Shown: piece after piece, positions 1 to 9,900 of the stretch
Layout: every line of letters starts with the position of its first letter
Position numbering within the stretch: the stretch's first letter is position 1
Assembly: GCA_938035945.1 (NCBI GenBank)
Contig: CALHOU010000148.1
Coordinates: 1-33,806 of the forward strand
Source: an uncultured Granulosicoccaceae bacterium
Lineage (GTDB): Bacteria > Pseudomonadota > Gammaproteobacteria > Granulosicoccales > Granulosicoccaceae
DNA length: 33,806 bases
Direction: 5' to 3'
Notes under the pieces: model-generated
Databases searched by the model: none
Told to the model about the DNA's origin: nothing
Seen by the model: the letters and a program-made list of their open reading frames with translations, nothing else
Made by a program: the position numbers and the translations under genes

Positions 1-1
1 A

Positions 2-72
2 CAAAAACGCCGCCAAAATTGCTTTATTTTAAAGCCGGTATCCGACTTTTATTTAGTGCAATTGTGGCGGCG
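2..72 (-). terminator. Rho-independent terminator of pckA
   Basis: On the minus strand a 15-bp stem with one mismatch (58-72 pairing with 8-22) is followed directly by UUUUUGU (bases 7 to 1). The 35-nt loop contains a second small hairpin (31-34 and 36-38 pairing with 42-44 and 46-49). It begins 76 nt after the pckA stop codon. A GC-rich stem base plus a U-run is the classical intrinsic terminator form. Confidence 0.85.
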
Positions 73-147
73 CGCTGAACACCTTACTTGAATCTGAACT
101 GATAGATCGTTTTAGGTGTACCTCCTACCAAACTCAGTGGCGACAGA

Positions 148-1773
148 TTAACTCAAAATGGGCCCTGCCGTCACAAGCGATTGTCCGCTAGGAGTATCTG
201 TGTACTGGTCGAAGTTTTTGATGAACAATTTGGCCAGTTTTTCTGCACCTTCTTCCCATTGACCCTCTGTATCATAGGTCGAACGTGGGTCAAGGATGCT
301 TGGGTCAACACCGTTTAATGCAGTTGGAACCGATAAATTGAACATCGGTATCACCGTTGTGTCGGCAGCTTCGATCGAGCCATCCAGAATGGCATCAATG
401 ATTGCACGAGTCGCCTTGATCGAAATTCGCTCACCCGTGCCGTTCCAGCCAGTGTTTACCAAGTAGGCTTTTGAGCCAGCTGCATCCATACGCTTGGACA
501 GTTCTTCGGCGTATTTTGTTGGATGTAAGCTCAAAAAAGCTTTACCAAAGCAAGCGCTGAACGTGGGCTGTGCTTCGGTAACACCAAGTTCGGTTCCGGC
601 AAGCTTTGCTGTAAAGCCTGATAGAAAGTGGTAACGAGTTTGTTCAGGTGTCAGGATTGATACCGGTGGAAGCACACCAAACGCATCTGCCGATAAGAAA
701 ATAACTTTGCTTGCGTGCCCTGCCCGTGAAACAGGTTTCACAATATTCTCAATGTGATGAATTGGGTATGACACGCGGGCATTTTCTGTTTTGCTGCCGT
801 CATCGTAATCAACCGTGTTATCAGCATTGATGACAACATTTTCTAACAAGGCATCGCGCTTTATCGCACCGTAAATGTCGGGCTCAGCCTCAGCGCTTAG
901 TCGAATGGTTTTGGCGTAACAACCACCTTCATAGTTGAATACACCATCATCGTCCCAGCCATGTTCATCATCACCAATTAGCTGACGCTTGGGGTCTGTC
1001 GATAGTGTTGTTTTACCTGTACCCGATAAGCCAAAGAACACAGCGGTGTTGCCATTTGCATCGGCATTGGCAGAACAGTGCATTGACGCAATACCACGAA
1101 GCGGTAGCAAATAGTTCATGTAGGCGAACATGCCCTTCTTCATTTCACCGCCGTACCAGGTACCGCCAATGATCTGGATTTTTTCAGTTAAATTAAACGC
1201 AACATAATTTTCTGAATTCAAACCATGCTCTTGCCATTTTGGGTTCGTGGTTTTCGCTGCATTCATAACAACAAAGTCAGGCTCGAAAGTCGCAAGCTCT
1301 GCCTCTGTTGGGCGGATAAACATGTTGGTTACAAAGTGCGCCTGCCAAGCCACTTCCATGACAAAGCGAACACTTAGACGGGTACTAACATTCGCACCGC
1401 AATAGGCATCAACAACAAAAAGGCGCTTGCCAGAGAGCTGCTCAGTCGACGTAGCGAGCAAATCGTTCCATACGGATTGGCTTATTGGTTTGTTATCGTT
1501 TTCACCTTGGGCAGCCCACCATAAGGTGTCACGCGTTGTGTCATCTTCTACGATGTATTTATCTTTTGGGCAACGACCTGTAAACACACCAGTATCGACA
1601 GCGACGGCACCGCTTTGTGTGACTATGCCTTTTTCCAAGCCTTCAAGCTCGCTACTGGTTTCTTCTTGAAACAGATGCTCATAACTTGGGTTATGGACAA
1701 TGTCCGAAACGTTGTTTATTCCGTACTGTGTCAAATCCAGGGTGCTGGTCATTTTTGTGGCCGGCAGATTCAT
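148..1773 (-). CDS. pckA: Phosphoenolpyruvate carboxykinase (ATP)
   Basis: Cytosolic enzyme that converts oxaloacetate plus ATP to phosphoenolpyruvate, CO2 and ADP, the first committed step of gluconeogenesis. The product is 541 aa, matching the usual 540 or so of the bacterial ATP-dependent family. Visible signatures are [13 protein letters not shown] near residue 65, the substrate-binding [12 protein letters not shown] near 203, and the kinase loop GLSGTGKTT at about 248-256, followed by the metal-site [10 protein letters not shown] chose the ATG at 1773 because AACGGAGAAT lies just upstream at good spacing; a TTG at 1791 is also in frame but has no such site. It has its own promoter (1849-1876) and terminator (2-72), so it is not part of the surface-protein locus upstream. 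No key residue appears missing. Confidence 0.97.
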   Translation of the reverse strand: MNLPATKMTSTLDLTQYGINNVSDIVHNPSYEHLFQEETSSELEGLEKGIVTQSGAVAVDTGVFTGRCPKDKYIVEDDTTRDTLWWAAQGENDNKPISQSVWNDLLATSTEQLSGKRLFVVDAYCGANVSTRLSVRFVMEVAWQAHFVTNMFIRPTEAELATFEPDFVVMNAAKTTNPKWQEHGLNSENYVAFNLTEKIQIIGGTWYGGEMKKGMFAYMNYLLPLRGIASMHCSANADANGNTAVFFGLSGTGKTTLSTDPKRQLIGDDEHGWDDDGVFNYEGGCYAKTIRLSAEAEPDIYGAIKRDALLENVVINADNTVDYDDGSKTENARVSYPIHHIENIVKPVSRAGHASKVIFLSADAFGVLPPVSILTPEQTRYHFLSGFTAKLAGTELGVTEAQPTFSACFGKAFLSLHPTKYAEELSKRMDAAGSKAYLVNTGWNGTGERISIKATRAIIDAILDGSIEAADTTVIPMFNLSVPTALNGVDPSILDPRSTYDTEGQWEEGAEKLAKLFIKNFDQYTDTPSGQSLVTAGPILS

Positions 1774-1848
1774 CGCATTCTCCGTTGGCAAAATAGGGTT
1801 GGTTCTAACCCCCGCATAACCTATAAGTTAGCGGCTGCAAGGGAGCGA

Positions 1849-1876
1849 ACTATACAAGAGAGAAGGCAAGATTCAA
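1849..1876 (-). promoter_or_regulatory. Sigma-70-type promoter of pckA
   Basis: On the minus strand TTGAAT (1871-1876) and TATAGT (1849-1854) are separated by 16 nt. This gives a start site near 1842 and a leader of about 70 nt before the pckA ATG. Assigned from the consensus match and position only. Confidence 0.55.
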
Positions 1877-1893
1877 GCTAAAATGTTTGAATT

Positions 1894-1905
1894 TTTGTAC
1901 ACAAA
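1894..1905. promoter_or_regulatory. Interrupted palindrome upstream of the pckA promoter
   Basis: TTTGT-AC-ACAAA is a perfect 5+5 palindrome 17 nt upstream of the -35 box of pckA, a position typical for an operator or activator site. The protein that would bind is unknown, and chance occurrence in AT-rich DNA is possible. Confidence 0.25.
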
Positions 1906-2198
1906 CTGCCTTGTTTTAGCGGTTTTTAGGGTAATTTGTAGTTTAGCTACGAGAACCAATTTTCAAGTCTTACAACGCTAACCAGCTACCATGCGGCTTA
2001 GGTCCGCGCTGGCACGCTAAATGTGATGCAGTCGCAAGAAAAGGAAGACAAAAAAATTAATTTACGTAGTTTCAGAACTTTTTTACAACTACGCGTAAAA
2101 CGGGATTTTTATAACCGTTATAGGTAGCGAACGTGGGAGGGTTAAAACAGGTAGTGGTTGCCCCTACTCGGCATCCTTGCCGAGTGAAGGCCTAATAT
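1906..2198. other. Gene-free region with three inverted repeats
   Basis: No reading frame here looks real. It holds a nested hairpin at 1982-2012 (CCAGC and GCGG pairing with CCGC and GCTGG), an AT-rich inverted repeat at 2061-2099 (TTTACGTAGTT against AACTACGCGTAAA with a two-base bulge), and a perfect 8-bp hairpin at 2166-2185. The last starts 13 nt beyond the stop of the calcium-repeat gene. They could be transcript ends or protein-binding sites; I see no tRNA or known RNA family. Confidence 0.5.
2166..2185 (-). terminator. Perfect hairpin downstream of the calcium-repeat gene
   Basis: ACTCGGCA (2166-2173) and TGCCGAGT (2178-2185) form a perfect 8-bp stem with a 4-nt loop just after the stop codon at 2199. 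No U-run follows on the minus strand, so it may stabilise the 3' end or act with Rho rather than as a classical intrinsic terminator. Confidence 0.4.
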
Positions 2199-4094
2199 TT
2201 ATCGGTTAAATAGATTCGCTAGTGATTTACGCCGAACAAACATAATCAATGAACTTAGCAATACCATGCCTGGGAACAATGGGTCGTTACCAGGACCTGA
2301 ACCTATAGAACACGCGTTACCGCTTAAACCGGTTTCAACAGTACCGGCATTGCCAGTTGTTCCGCCAGTTGTTCCAGACGTAGGTGGTGTAGTGCCCGTT
2401 GTTGTACCACCCGTGGTCCCAGCGGTTGTATCACCAGCGGTTGTACCTGCAGTTGCTGTGCTCTCTGAGGCTGCAACGCCCACTGAATCACCATCGCGAA
2501 AGTCTGGCATAAAGTCGCCATCGGCATCAGGTAATACATTGACCAGAAAAAGATCGTTTGTGCGATCAGACAATACCTGGTCGACAATGCCGTCGCCGTT
2601 AATGTCCAAGTCAACAGAATCCAGAATTAAATCACCGTCTGCATCAGCACCAGCAACAAAGCTACCATCCACTGAATCATCTACACCGTCAGCATCAGTA
2701 TCCACACCACCCGTTATTACAAAGTCATACGCATCGGGTACACCGTTGCCGTTCACATCAATCCAGGCATCTACAAGGCCGTTGTTATCCACATCGGTAG
2801 CACCTGATTCGAGCACATCGTTAACACCATCATCATCTGAATCCAGGTCGCGAAAATCGCGTACACCATCAGAGTCTGTGTCAGGAATCGCATATATGGG
2901 AATGCCGTTGTCTGTTTGAGTTTCGATAATATCGACATAACCGTTAGCACCAAATACTAAGGTGCTATCAACAGCACCGTCTCGGTTGCCGTCTAATGCA
3001 TCGATGCTGATTTCATTACGGTTACTTTCATAGATATCGGGAATACCATCGTTATCACTGTCTAAGTCAAGGTAATCAGGAATTAGATCGCCATCTGTAT
3101 CCACAGGTTCGCCTGAAGAAGTTGAACCAACTTCAACTGAATCAGGGATAACATCGTTATCTGAATCTATGTCGTTAGAATTGATAATGCCATCGCCATC
3201 GCTATCTAGAGTGCCTTCTACAGAGTCTAAGATGCCGTCGCCATCTGTATCGCCAGAGTCACCTAAGATGTCATCAACACCGTCATTGTTCGAATCGGTG
3301 TCGAGGTAATCTGGACGCAGATCACCGTCTGTATCTTGTGGGTTACTTGGGTCAGGGCCAGCTTCTGCGTAATCGGGAATTGTGTCGTCGTCGGAATCGA
3401 CATCAAGGTAATCAGGTCGACCATCGTTATCGGTATCAACCGTTGTACCTTCTACAAGATCTGGAATACCGTCATTATCGTTATCAAGATCTTCTGTATC
3501 AGGAATTTCGTCACCGTCTGAATCTAAAAGAATAGCTAAGGCATAATCTTCAACTTCGCCATCAGTCGCATCGCCCAGTGCATCGCTAACGGTCAATGGG
3601 TCACTTGAAATTCGAAATCGTGCAGCAGTTGGACCAAAGTAGTCGGTTGAAATACCGAAGTTGTCAGGCCAAATTAATTTGATTTTCAGGTTATCTGCAC
3701 CCGGCGGCACAACGGCTGAAATGGCTTCGTCAGCTTCGAAGGTACCGCTACCATCGAAATCAACCCAGCCAACAAGGTTGGCATCTAGTGCTGTTGGATT
3801 GGATACAAAGACGTTGACTTGATAGCCTTTTGCATTCGACACCAATGGTGGAAATGCGAATATACCGTCTTCGTCATCAGGCGTCGCGCCGTTATCGTCG
3901 CCATCAGCAGCAGCTGAATTAAACACCGTGTTGTCGTCAGGTGGCACTTCACCCAAAAATGGCGCATTCGCCACAACTTCGTGAGTTGCCAAGCCGTAGC
4001 TTGCTGGTGCATCACCTGTATCGACGGCAAACGCTGTCATAGGATAAACAAGTGCGACAGATACAGCCGCAACAAGAGGGTTCAGTTTAAACAT
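2199..4094 (-). CDS. Exported calcium-repeat protein with GEVEDY domain and C-terminal sorting-type tail
   Basis: Predicted surface or periplasmic protein of 631 aa; its molecular role is unknown. A Sec signal peptide ends near residue 23 (MTAFA). A domain with the GEVEDY motif (179-184) follows, then about twenty thrombospondin-type-3-like D-x-D-x-D-G-x-x-D repeats (about 190-535), which in known families bind calcium. A Thr/Gly-rich linker follows (about 546-584). The tail has Cys595, Asp-Pro at 604-605, a hydrophobic helix and Arg-Arg-Lys before the end, the layout of CTERM-type sorting signals (GlyGly-, MYXO- or JDVT-CTERM-like; exact class not determined). I chose the ATG at 4094 because AAAGGAA lies 7 nt upstream and a signal peptide starts there; the longer frame to 4142 lacks both. 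It follows the 867-aa fusion gene by 66 nt. It equals the N-terminal half of the two fusion proteins without the lipoprotein half. Confidence 0.88.
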   Translation of the reverse strand: MFKLNPLVAAVSVALVYPMTAFAVDTGDAPASYGLATHEVVANAPFLGEVPPDDNTVFNSAAADGDDNGATPDDEDGIFAFPPLVSNAKGYQVNVFVSNPTALDANLVGWVDFDGSGTFEADEAISAVVPPGADNLKIKLIWPDNFGISTDYFGPTAARFRISSDPLTVSDALGDATDGEVEDYALAILLDSDGDEIPDTEDLDNDNDGIPDLVEGTTVDTDNDGRPDYLDVDSDDDTIPDYAEAGPDPSNPQDTDGDLRPDYLDTDSNNDGVDDILGDSGDTDGDGILDSVEGTLDSDGDGIINSNDIDSDNDVIPDSVEVGSTSSGEPVDTDGDLIPDYLDLDSDNDGIPDIYESNRNEISIDALDGNRDGAVDSTLVFGANGYVDIIETQTDNGIPIYAIPDTDSDGVRDFRDLDSDDDGVNDVLESGATDVDNNGLVDAWIDVNGNGVPDAYDFVITGGVDTDADGVDDSVDGSFVAGADADGDLILDSVDLDINGDGIVDQVLSDRTNDLFLVNVLPDADGDFMPDFRDGDSVGVAASESTATAGTTAGDTTAGTTGGTTTGTTPPTSGTTGGTTGNAGTVETGLSGNACSIGSGPGNDPLFPGMVLLSSLIMFVRRKSLANLFNR

Positions 4095-4104
4095 GCCTTT
4101 TTCC

Positions 4105-4160
4105 TTTGCCCGTTTGCCTGTGTGGCAACACGAACGGTTCAAATTTAAACGCCGGGCAAA
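4105..4160 (-). promoter_or_regulatory. Intercistronic stem next to the ribosome site of the 631-aa gene
   Basis: TTTGCCCG directly after the stop of the upstream gene (4153-4160) is perfectly complementary to CGGGCAAA (4105-4112), which abuts the ribosome-binding GGA (4102-4104). An inner 5-bp stem (4114-4118 with 4124-4128) lies in the loop. Almost the whole gap folds on itself, which could couple or limit translation of the downstream gene. This is read by eye, without folding energy. Confidence 0.4.
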
Positions 4161-6764
4161 TTATCTTCGTGACAAAACAACCCGGTCGTTGTCACTAGGT
4201 TTCGCAGCACTCGCTAAAGGCTGAGTATCACCATAGGCCTCGGGCCGTAGCCGAGTCGCATCTATTCCTTTATCGGATAGGTAGCGAATAATGGCGATCG
4301 TGCGTCGACGAGTTAAGAACATCGCGGCATTCGGGTCAGTTGACGCTCTGGTATGCGCCGCAACTGTTATGCGAATGTCACTCTCATCAGTTAACACGTT
4401 TGCAACCGTATCTAATACGCCTTTGGCTTCAGTTGTTAGTCGATCAGTATCGGGTAAGAACTTTAATCCCGGCACCGGATCGGCAAACAATGAACAGCCA
4501 TTTGCTAATACGGGCTCCCCGGCTTTTGTGCCAAGGCAGTTATCAGATGCATCAACAATGCCGTCCTTGTCGATATCCGCATTGCTGGGCAGATTATTTC
4601 GCTCAACCGGTGCTGAAATGAGGGAATTTGGGCTCTCGGAGCCCGATTCTGGGGGGGTTACGTCCTCAGGTGTGACCAAGGCGAGTTGTTCATCAGACGT
4701 AGGTGGGTTTGCTTGCGTGGTTTGTGGCCTTGCTGGTGCTTCATCAGGCACTTCCTCAGCCGTTGCAAACACTTCTGGCTCGGCAATTAGCAGTTCGGGC
4801 AGCGGTGCTGATGGTGGCTCCACTGCTGCAGGTGTTGGTACCGGCCTTGGTCTCGGCTTTGGATTTGGCGCAGGTCTTGGGAGTGTTCGGACAACAAGCT
4901 CAGGTTCAGGTGGCTCGACAGTTATCGGCTCTGGTGGCTTGAGCGTTTTTTTGGGTACCGCCTGAAAACTTGAATCACTTAAACGTTCTTCGCCTTCAGT
5001 TGTTGTGTTCTCTGCAATGACTGGCGCGCGATGAGTCGAAGGCGCACCAAAGCGAAATAAAAAACTAAATTGTGTGTGCATAACATCAACGTCATGGCCT
5101 TGCCATTCGGCACGCAAGGCCGAGCGTGGCGACAACGCATACTCTGCGCCAAAGCCAACCAGCACATGGGTTTTATTTTTTTGTGTTGTGTCGATATCAC
5201 CATCGTTAAACAAGGCACCCACACCCAACCGGCCAAAACCTGTCCACTTAGAAGAGCTAGGTGAAAAGCTCTGTTTGTACAAACCAGATACGTCTGCGAC
5301 CTGATAACCAACGGCTTCACCACTGATAAATGTGGCTTGCCCTAAATCTGCCCCGCGCGCTTCCAGCGCAAAACGTGAACTCAGCGAAAGCCCGAGCGTG
5401 AGTTGACCTGCTGCGCTGAAACTTTCGTCTTGTTCCAGTGGAATATCAGTGGTGTTTGCATTAAGAAAGCTCGCACCAAGACCGATTCCCGCGTAACCGT
5501 GAATAAAGTTTGCGTTATCAATCGGAGCCACGCCTGGCGAGGTAGTACATGCACCAAGCAATAAGGCCGAGGCTGCAATAACCCCTGCGGAACGTGTGCG
5601 AAAAGACTTTAGTTGGGTGCAAATTGACGTTGCTCGACGACGCAACACAATCATCATGCTTACAGCTATCATCAGTAGAAGTACCGGGTCAACAGGTTGT
5701 CTAGTATTGCTTTCATAGTTCAAGGTACACCCAAACACACTGCCGCTTTCACCCGTTTGCAGGGTAATCTCATCATTTTGCGAGGTTGGTCTCGAATTGA
5801 ACGGCACTGAGGGCTCGATAGGCGTGGAGGACGCAGGCATGCCAAAAGCTTCTTCAGCATCGGTAACACCGTCACCATCACTGTCTATATCACGGTAATC
5901 CGGGAAACCGTCTTGATCGGTATCCGGCAGAGCGCGTGCTTGAAGTGCATAGCTGTCGTCTAAGCCATCCATATTGATATCGACAAAATTATCGACTCGA
6001 CCGTCGCCATCAGCATCGTCGCCACCGGATTCAAAGCGATCGCTTAATCCGTCTTGATCTGAATCGGCATCACGAAAATCTTCAATTCCATCTTGATCAG
6101 AGTCTATAGCCACTATAGGAGATGTGAGCAATCGATCCGCTAAACCATCGCCATCGAGATCAAGAAAGAAATCGTAACGACCATCAAACATCTGATCACT
6201 ACTGCCTGCTTCAACAACGTCGGGAATACCATCATTATCCACATCAAGATCTTGGTGATCGCGTATGCCATCGCCATCAAGATCTCTGGTGCCGGTCAAT
6301 GACATGCCCGACTCATCGGCTGTTTCGACAACGTCGGCCAATCCATTCTCACCAACGCTTACGTTGTCATCGAGTTTTCCGTCACGATCAGCATCAACCA
6401 GAATCATGAGCCCAGAACCCGACACCGCTTCTAGTAAATCAGATATGCCATCGTTGTCTGAATCGAGGTCAAGGCAATCGGGCACGCCATCGCCATCAGC
6501 GTCTGCTGTACCTTCTACGTCATCAGGAATGGTGTCGTTGTCGTCATCAACGTCAATGACATCGGGTATGCCATCATCGTCAGAGTCGCCGGCAAAACCT
6601 GCGCGCTGCAAGGTAGTAACATTGACCTGTGTTTCTATTTTTTGTTGCGCAACGCTAACGGATGCATGCGCTAGGAAAACAGTCGCTAACGCAGCAAGGA
6701 AAGTGGTGCGGCGTACTTGGGCTTTATATAAAGCGGTTATCCAACCATGGAATAGACATCTCAT
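4161..6764 (-). CDS. Fusion: calcium repeats + sorting-type tail + internal lipobox + OmpA-like protein
   Basis: An 867-aa protein with two export signals. The first signal peptide ends near residue 39. About fourteen D-x-D-x-D-G repeats cover 58-304. A sorting-type tail follows: Cys346 in FGCT, Asp-Pro at 359-360, hydrophobic 361-374, Arg375-377. After about 17 basic residues comes a second signal-like helix ending in LLLGAC, lipobox Cys406. The rest is an OmpA-like barrel (about 424-572), a long Pro-rich linker (608-719), one calcium repeat with Cys-containing connector, and an OmpA C-domain (768-867). In that domain the usual peptidoglycan-binding Asp of HTD is Arg806 (HTR), so binding may be lost. 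The ATG at 6764 is preferred over a TTG at 6782, but neither has a clear ribosome site. It lies downstream of a strong terminator, so it probably has its own promoter. Two adjacent proteins sharing a frame is the alternative reading; ATG codons at 376-377 of the longer frame would be the restart. Confidence 0.85.
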   Translation of the reverse strand: MRCLFHGWITALYKAQVRRTTFLAALATVFLAHASVSVAQQKIETQVNVTTLQRAGFAGDSDDDGIPDVIDVDDDNDTIPDDVEGTADADGDGVPDCLDLDSDNDGISDLLEAVSGSGLMILVDADRDGKLDDNVSVGENGLADVVETADESGMSLTGTRDLDGDGIRDHQDLDVDNDGIPDVVEAGSSDQMFDGRYDFFLDLDGDGLADRLLTSPIVAIDSDQDGIEDFRDADSDQDGLSDRFESGGDDADGDGRVDNFVDINMDGLDDSYALQARALPDTDQDGFPDYRDIDSDGDGVTDAEEAFGMPASSTPIEPSVPFNSRPTSQNDEITLQTGESGSVFGCTLNYESNTRQPVDPVLLLMIAVSMMIVLRRRATSICTQLKSFRTRSAGVIAASALLLGACTTSPGVAPIDNANFIHGYAGIGLGASFLNANTTDIPLEQDESFSAAGQLTLGLSLSSRFALEARGADLGQATFISGEAVGYQVADVSGLYKQSFSPSSSKWTGFGRLGVGALFNDGDIDTTQKNKTHVLVGFGAEYALSPRSALRAEWQGHDVDVMHTQFSFLFRFGAPSTHRAPVIAENTTTEGEERLSDSSFQAVPKKTLKPPEPITVEPPEPELVVRTLPRPAPNPKPRPRPVPTPAAVEPPSAPLPELLIAEPEVFATAEEVPDEAPARPQTTQANPPTSDEQLALVTPEDVTPPESGSESPNSLISAPVERNNLPSNADIDKDGIVDASDNCLGTKAGEPVLANGCSLFADPVPGLKFLPDTDRLTTEAKGVLDTVANVLTDESDIRITVAAHTRASTDPNAAMFLTRRRTIAIIRYLSDKGIDATRLRPEAYGDTQPLASAAKPSDNDRVVLSRR

Positions 6765-6862
6765 GACCTGAGTATGCAACAAAAATTTGTTGGAGTCTGG
6801 TTAAGAACAATGAAGATAAACGGCGATGCGTTTATAAGCGTAAAAGTGAGTAGGCGTTAACG

Positions 6863-6890
6863 AAAAAGGGCCACCTTTTTAGGTGGCCCT
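6863..6890 (-). terminator. Strong Rho-independent terminator after the 1454-aa gene
   Basis: On the minus strand AGGGCCACC (82-90 side) and GGTGGCCCT (67-75 side) form a perfect 9-bp GC-rich stem with a 6-nt loop, followed by TTTTT (6863-6867). It starts about 25 nt after the stop codon at 6916. It separates the 1454-aa gene from the next two genes. Confidence 0.9.
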
Positions 6891-6915
6891 CGGTGCGTTT
6901 TTTAAAACAAAGGTG

Positions 6916-9900
6916 TTACTGAATAACTTGGAATTCAACTCGGCGGTTTAAGGCTCGGCCAGCAGCAGTCGCATTTGTTTCACGCGGTTGAGATTCACCA
7001 TACGCTTGCGGCCTTAAACGTGGACCGGCAACGCCTTGTTCGACGAGAAAACGCGCAACAGCGATTGCACGACGCTTAGATAACTGTAGGTTTGCATCCG
7101 CGCCGCCCTGGTTATCAGTGTGTGCTTCTACCGAGACTTTGATATCTGGATAGGTTCGCAACGTGCCCGCGACCCCAGTCAGCACTTGTTGAGCACTCGC
7201 CGTTAGCTTATCTGAACCAGATTCGAAGTTAATGCCTTCAATAACGCCATTAAATAGCGCACAACCTTCATCATTAACGGGTGCACCTGGGTTACTGCCT
7301 GGGCATGCATCAAGATCATCAACAACACCATCGGCATCTGAATCTACTGGCGCGATAGCAACTGATTCGGAAGGTGCCACTGGAGCAACAACCGCAGGTT
7401 CCGGTACTTCAATGCGAGGAGACGGCGTTCGTGAGTTGTAACCTGCGCTACCGAAGCGGTATAGCAAACCTAGCTGAGCATATTTTGCATCCGTTTCATG
7501 TGCTATCACTTCAGCACGCACAGCCAGACCATTACGCATACCGTACTCGGCACCTATGCCACCGAGTAAGTGATAATCATTAATGCGTCTGAATTGAACG
7601 CCAACACCTTGATTACGCATGGTGCCGCCGCCGAGTCGACCAAAAAGATTAAAGCCTTCTCGACGACCACGCTCACGATGATCATTGAGTAAATACATTA
7701 GGGCACTTGCACCACCAACCTGATAACCTACCGAGCCCGATGGGTTAAACGTGGCTTCGCCAAGTTCTGATCCGTGTAGTTCTAGTGAAAAACGATTAGT
7801 TATGTCATAACCCAGTTGCACCGAACCACCCACACTCTGGGTTTCGTCAACTGACACGGTGTTGTCTTTGCTGGCGTCAGGCTCAAGCATACTCACAAGC
7901 CCCGCTGCACCGACATACACCCGACCTTTGTGTCGCTCACCGCCGCGATCACCACCACCGAACATGCTACAGCCGGTCAATGCCAGACTTGAGGCAGCCA
8001 CAAAGACAAGGCCTGCTTTACGCAGGCCTCGAGTGTTGCCGGAAGGCCGCAATGCGACCCGCCTAAAATATCGACCAAAGAAAATGACAAAGCTTGCTAG
8101 CAGCATGAGCACAAATAAGGGATCAACCTTACTTTGCGAGCTACTCACCGTACAACCAAAGCCACTGCCACCCAAACCGGTTTCAATACGGCCGGCAATA
8201 GCATCCGACTGCTGTATATCGGGCGTACCGTCTGCATTTGAATCGGGTAGATTCATTGGCACGCCTTGACCATCATCGTTGGCGGGACCTACAAATCCAT
8301 TACCGTCACTATCCGGATCAAACTGATCGGCAATGCCATCGTTGTCTGCGTCGTTACCACCTGTAAAGGTCACGTCGAACATATCGTCTATACCATCCTG
8401 ATCGCTGTCTTCACCACGGGTGATCGATGCATCCGTGATGTCGGGAATGCCGTCGTTATCAGAATCGCGAAGCACATCGACGAGCCCATCGTTGTCGATG
8501 TCTAGCCCGCCGGCCTCAACGAGATCTCTGAACCCGTCGCCATCACTATCTAGATCTACCTGATCAGGAATACCATCCTGATCGGTATCTCGCTCACGTA
8601 CTGGGTTTGCCGCTAGATTGTCATCCAAGCCGTCATTGTCGGCATCGACAAAATTATCCAGTACACCATTGTTGTCGAGATCCGCAGCAGAGCCTTGGGT
8701 CTCTAAAAGATCAGACAAACTATCCTGATCGCTGTCCAAGTCGCGATAGTCAGGTGTCCGATCTGAATCACTATCAATTACAACTGAGCTAACTCGTTGT
8801 AGACCATCATCGGCTCCATCGCCATTAAGATCATCAAATTGATCAATTCGACCATCGCCATCGGCGTCAGAACCCCGAGCTTCCAATAAATCAACCAGAC
8901 CATCGTTATCGCTGTCCAGATCGCGGTTATCGACTACGCCATCGCCGTCCGTATCGAGCAGCGCATTGCTCGCACCGTCGACCAAACCGTTGCTACCAGT
9001 CGCTCCCACCAGACGGCCGCTGGAATTCGTAGAATTCCGTCCCGACTCCAATGCATCGTAGATGCTGTCGTTGTCGCTATCGAGGTCTTTGAAATCCGGA
9101 ATTCCATCGCCATCGCTATCCGCTACTATGAATGTAGACGTACCTGAGTCAGGTGTCGACTCCAGAATGTCAGCGAAACCGTTAGCTCCGACAGGAGAAT
9201 CGAGTCGTCCATCGTTATCGAGGTCGAGTTTACGGACTTCCTCGATAAGTTCGGCTGCCTCGGCAAGGTCGGTCACACCGTCGTTGTCGCTGTCTAAATC
9301 GTACTGATTCAGTGTGGTGTCGTTGTCATCATCGCCTTTGCCCTCAATCCAATCGAGCAAACCGTCGTTATCATCGTCTAAATCGAGCTCGTTGACGATG
9401 CCGTCTCCATCCACATCATCACTGGTGGGTTCGGCCGGAGGGGCGCCGGTATCAACGTTGCTGTCCTGGTAGTCAGGCACGCCGTCTTGGTTCGAATCCA
9501 TTGGCTTGTTGGGGTCTGCGCCCATCTCTTGATTGTCTGGCACCGTGTCACCATCTGAATCCTGCTCTCGGTAGTCTGGCGCCCCATCACCGTCCGAATC
9601 GAGCGGCATGCCAGGCATTGGACCAGCTTCAACACTGTCGGGAATGCCATCACTGTCTGAATCGCGGTCGCGGTAATCGGCAACACCATCACCGTCGGTA
9701 TCGAACACGGGCAGACCACTGGATTGAATGGCATCGTCTACGCCTTTGTCATCAGCATCAAAGAAGTTATCGATACGACCGTCGTTGTCTTCATCAACAC
9801 CACCAGCTTCAACTAAATCGGGTATGCCGTCGTTGTCACTGTCCAAGTCAATGAAATCCGGTACGCCATCACTGTCAGTATCTTGAAGGGTAAAATTTAA

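Noticed and set aside
2266..2919. Long plus-strand frame of 217 codons
   Set aside because: It is the antisense of the calcium-repeat gene; the Ser/Pro-rich product is what reverse-complemented Asp-rich codons give.
4291..4965. Plus-strand frame of 224 codons rich in Gly, Ser and Ala
   Set aside because: Antisense of the Pro-rich linker and OmpA end of the 867-aa gene; no signal peptide, ribosome site or family.
5652..5657. ATG-ATG pair inside the sorting-type helix of the 867-aa protein as a separate start for the lipoprotein half
   Set aside because: No Shine-Dalgarno sequence precedes it, and the 1454-aa paralogue keeps the frame open without an equivalent clear start; kept only as an alternative.
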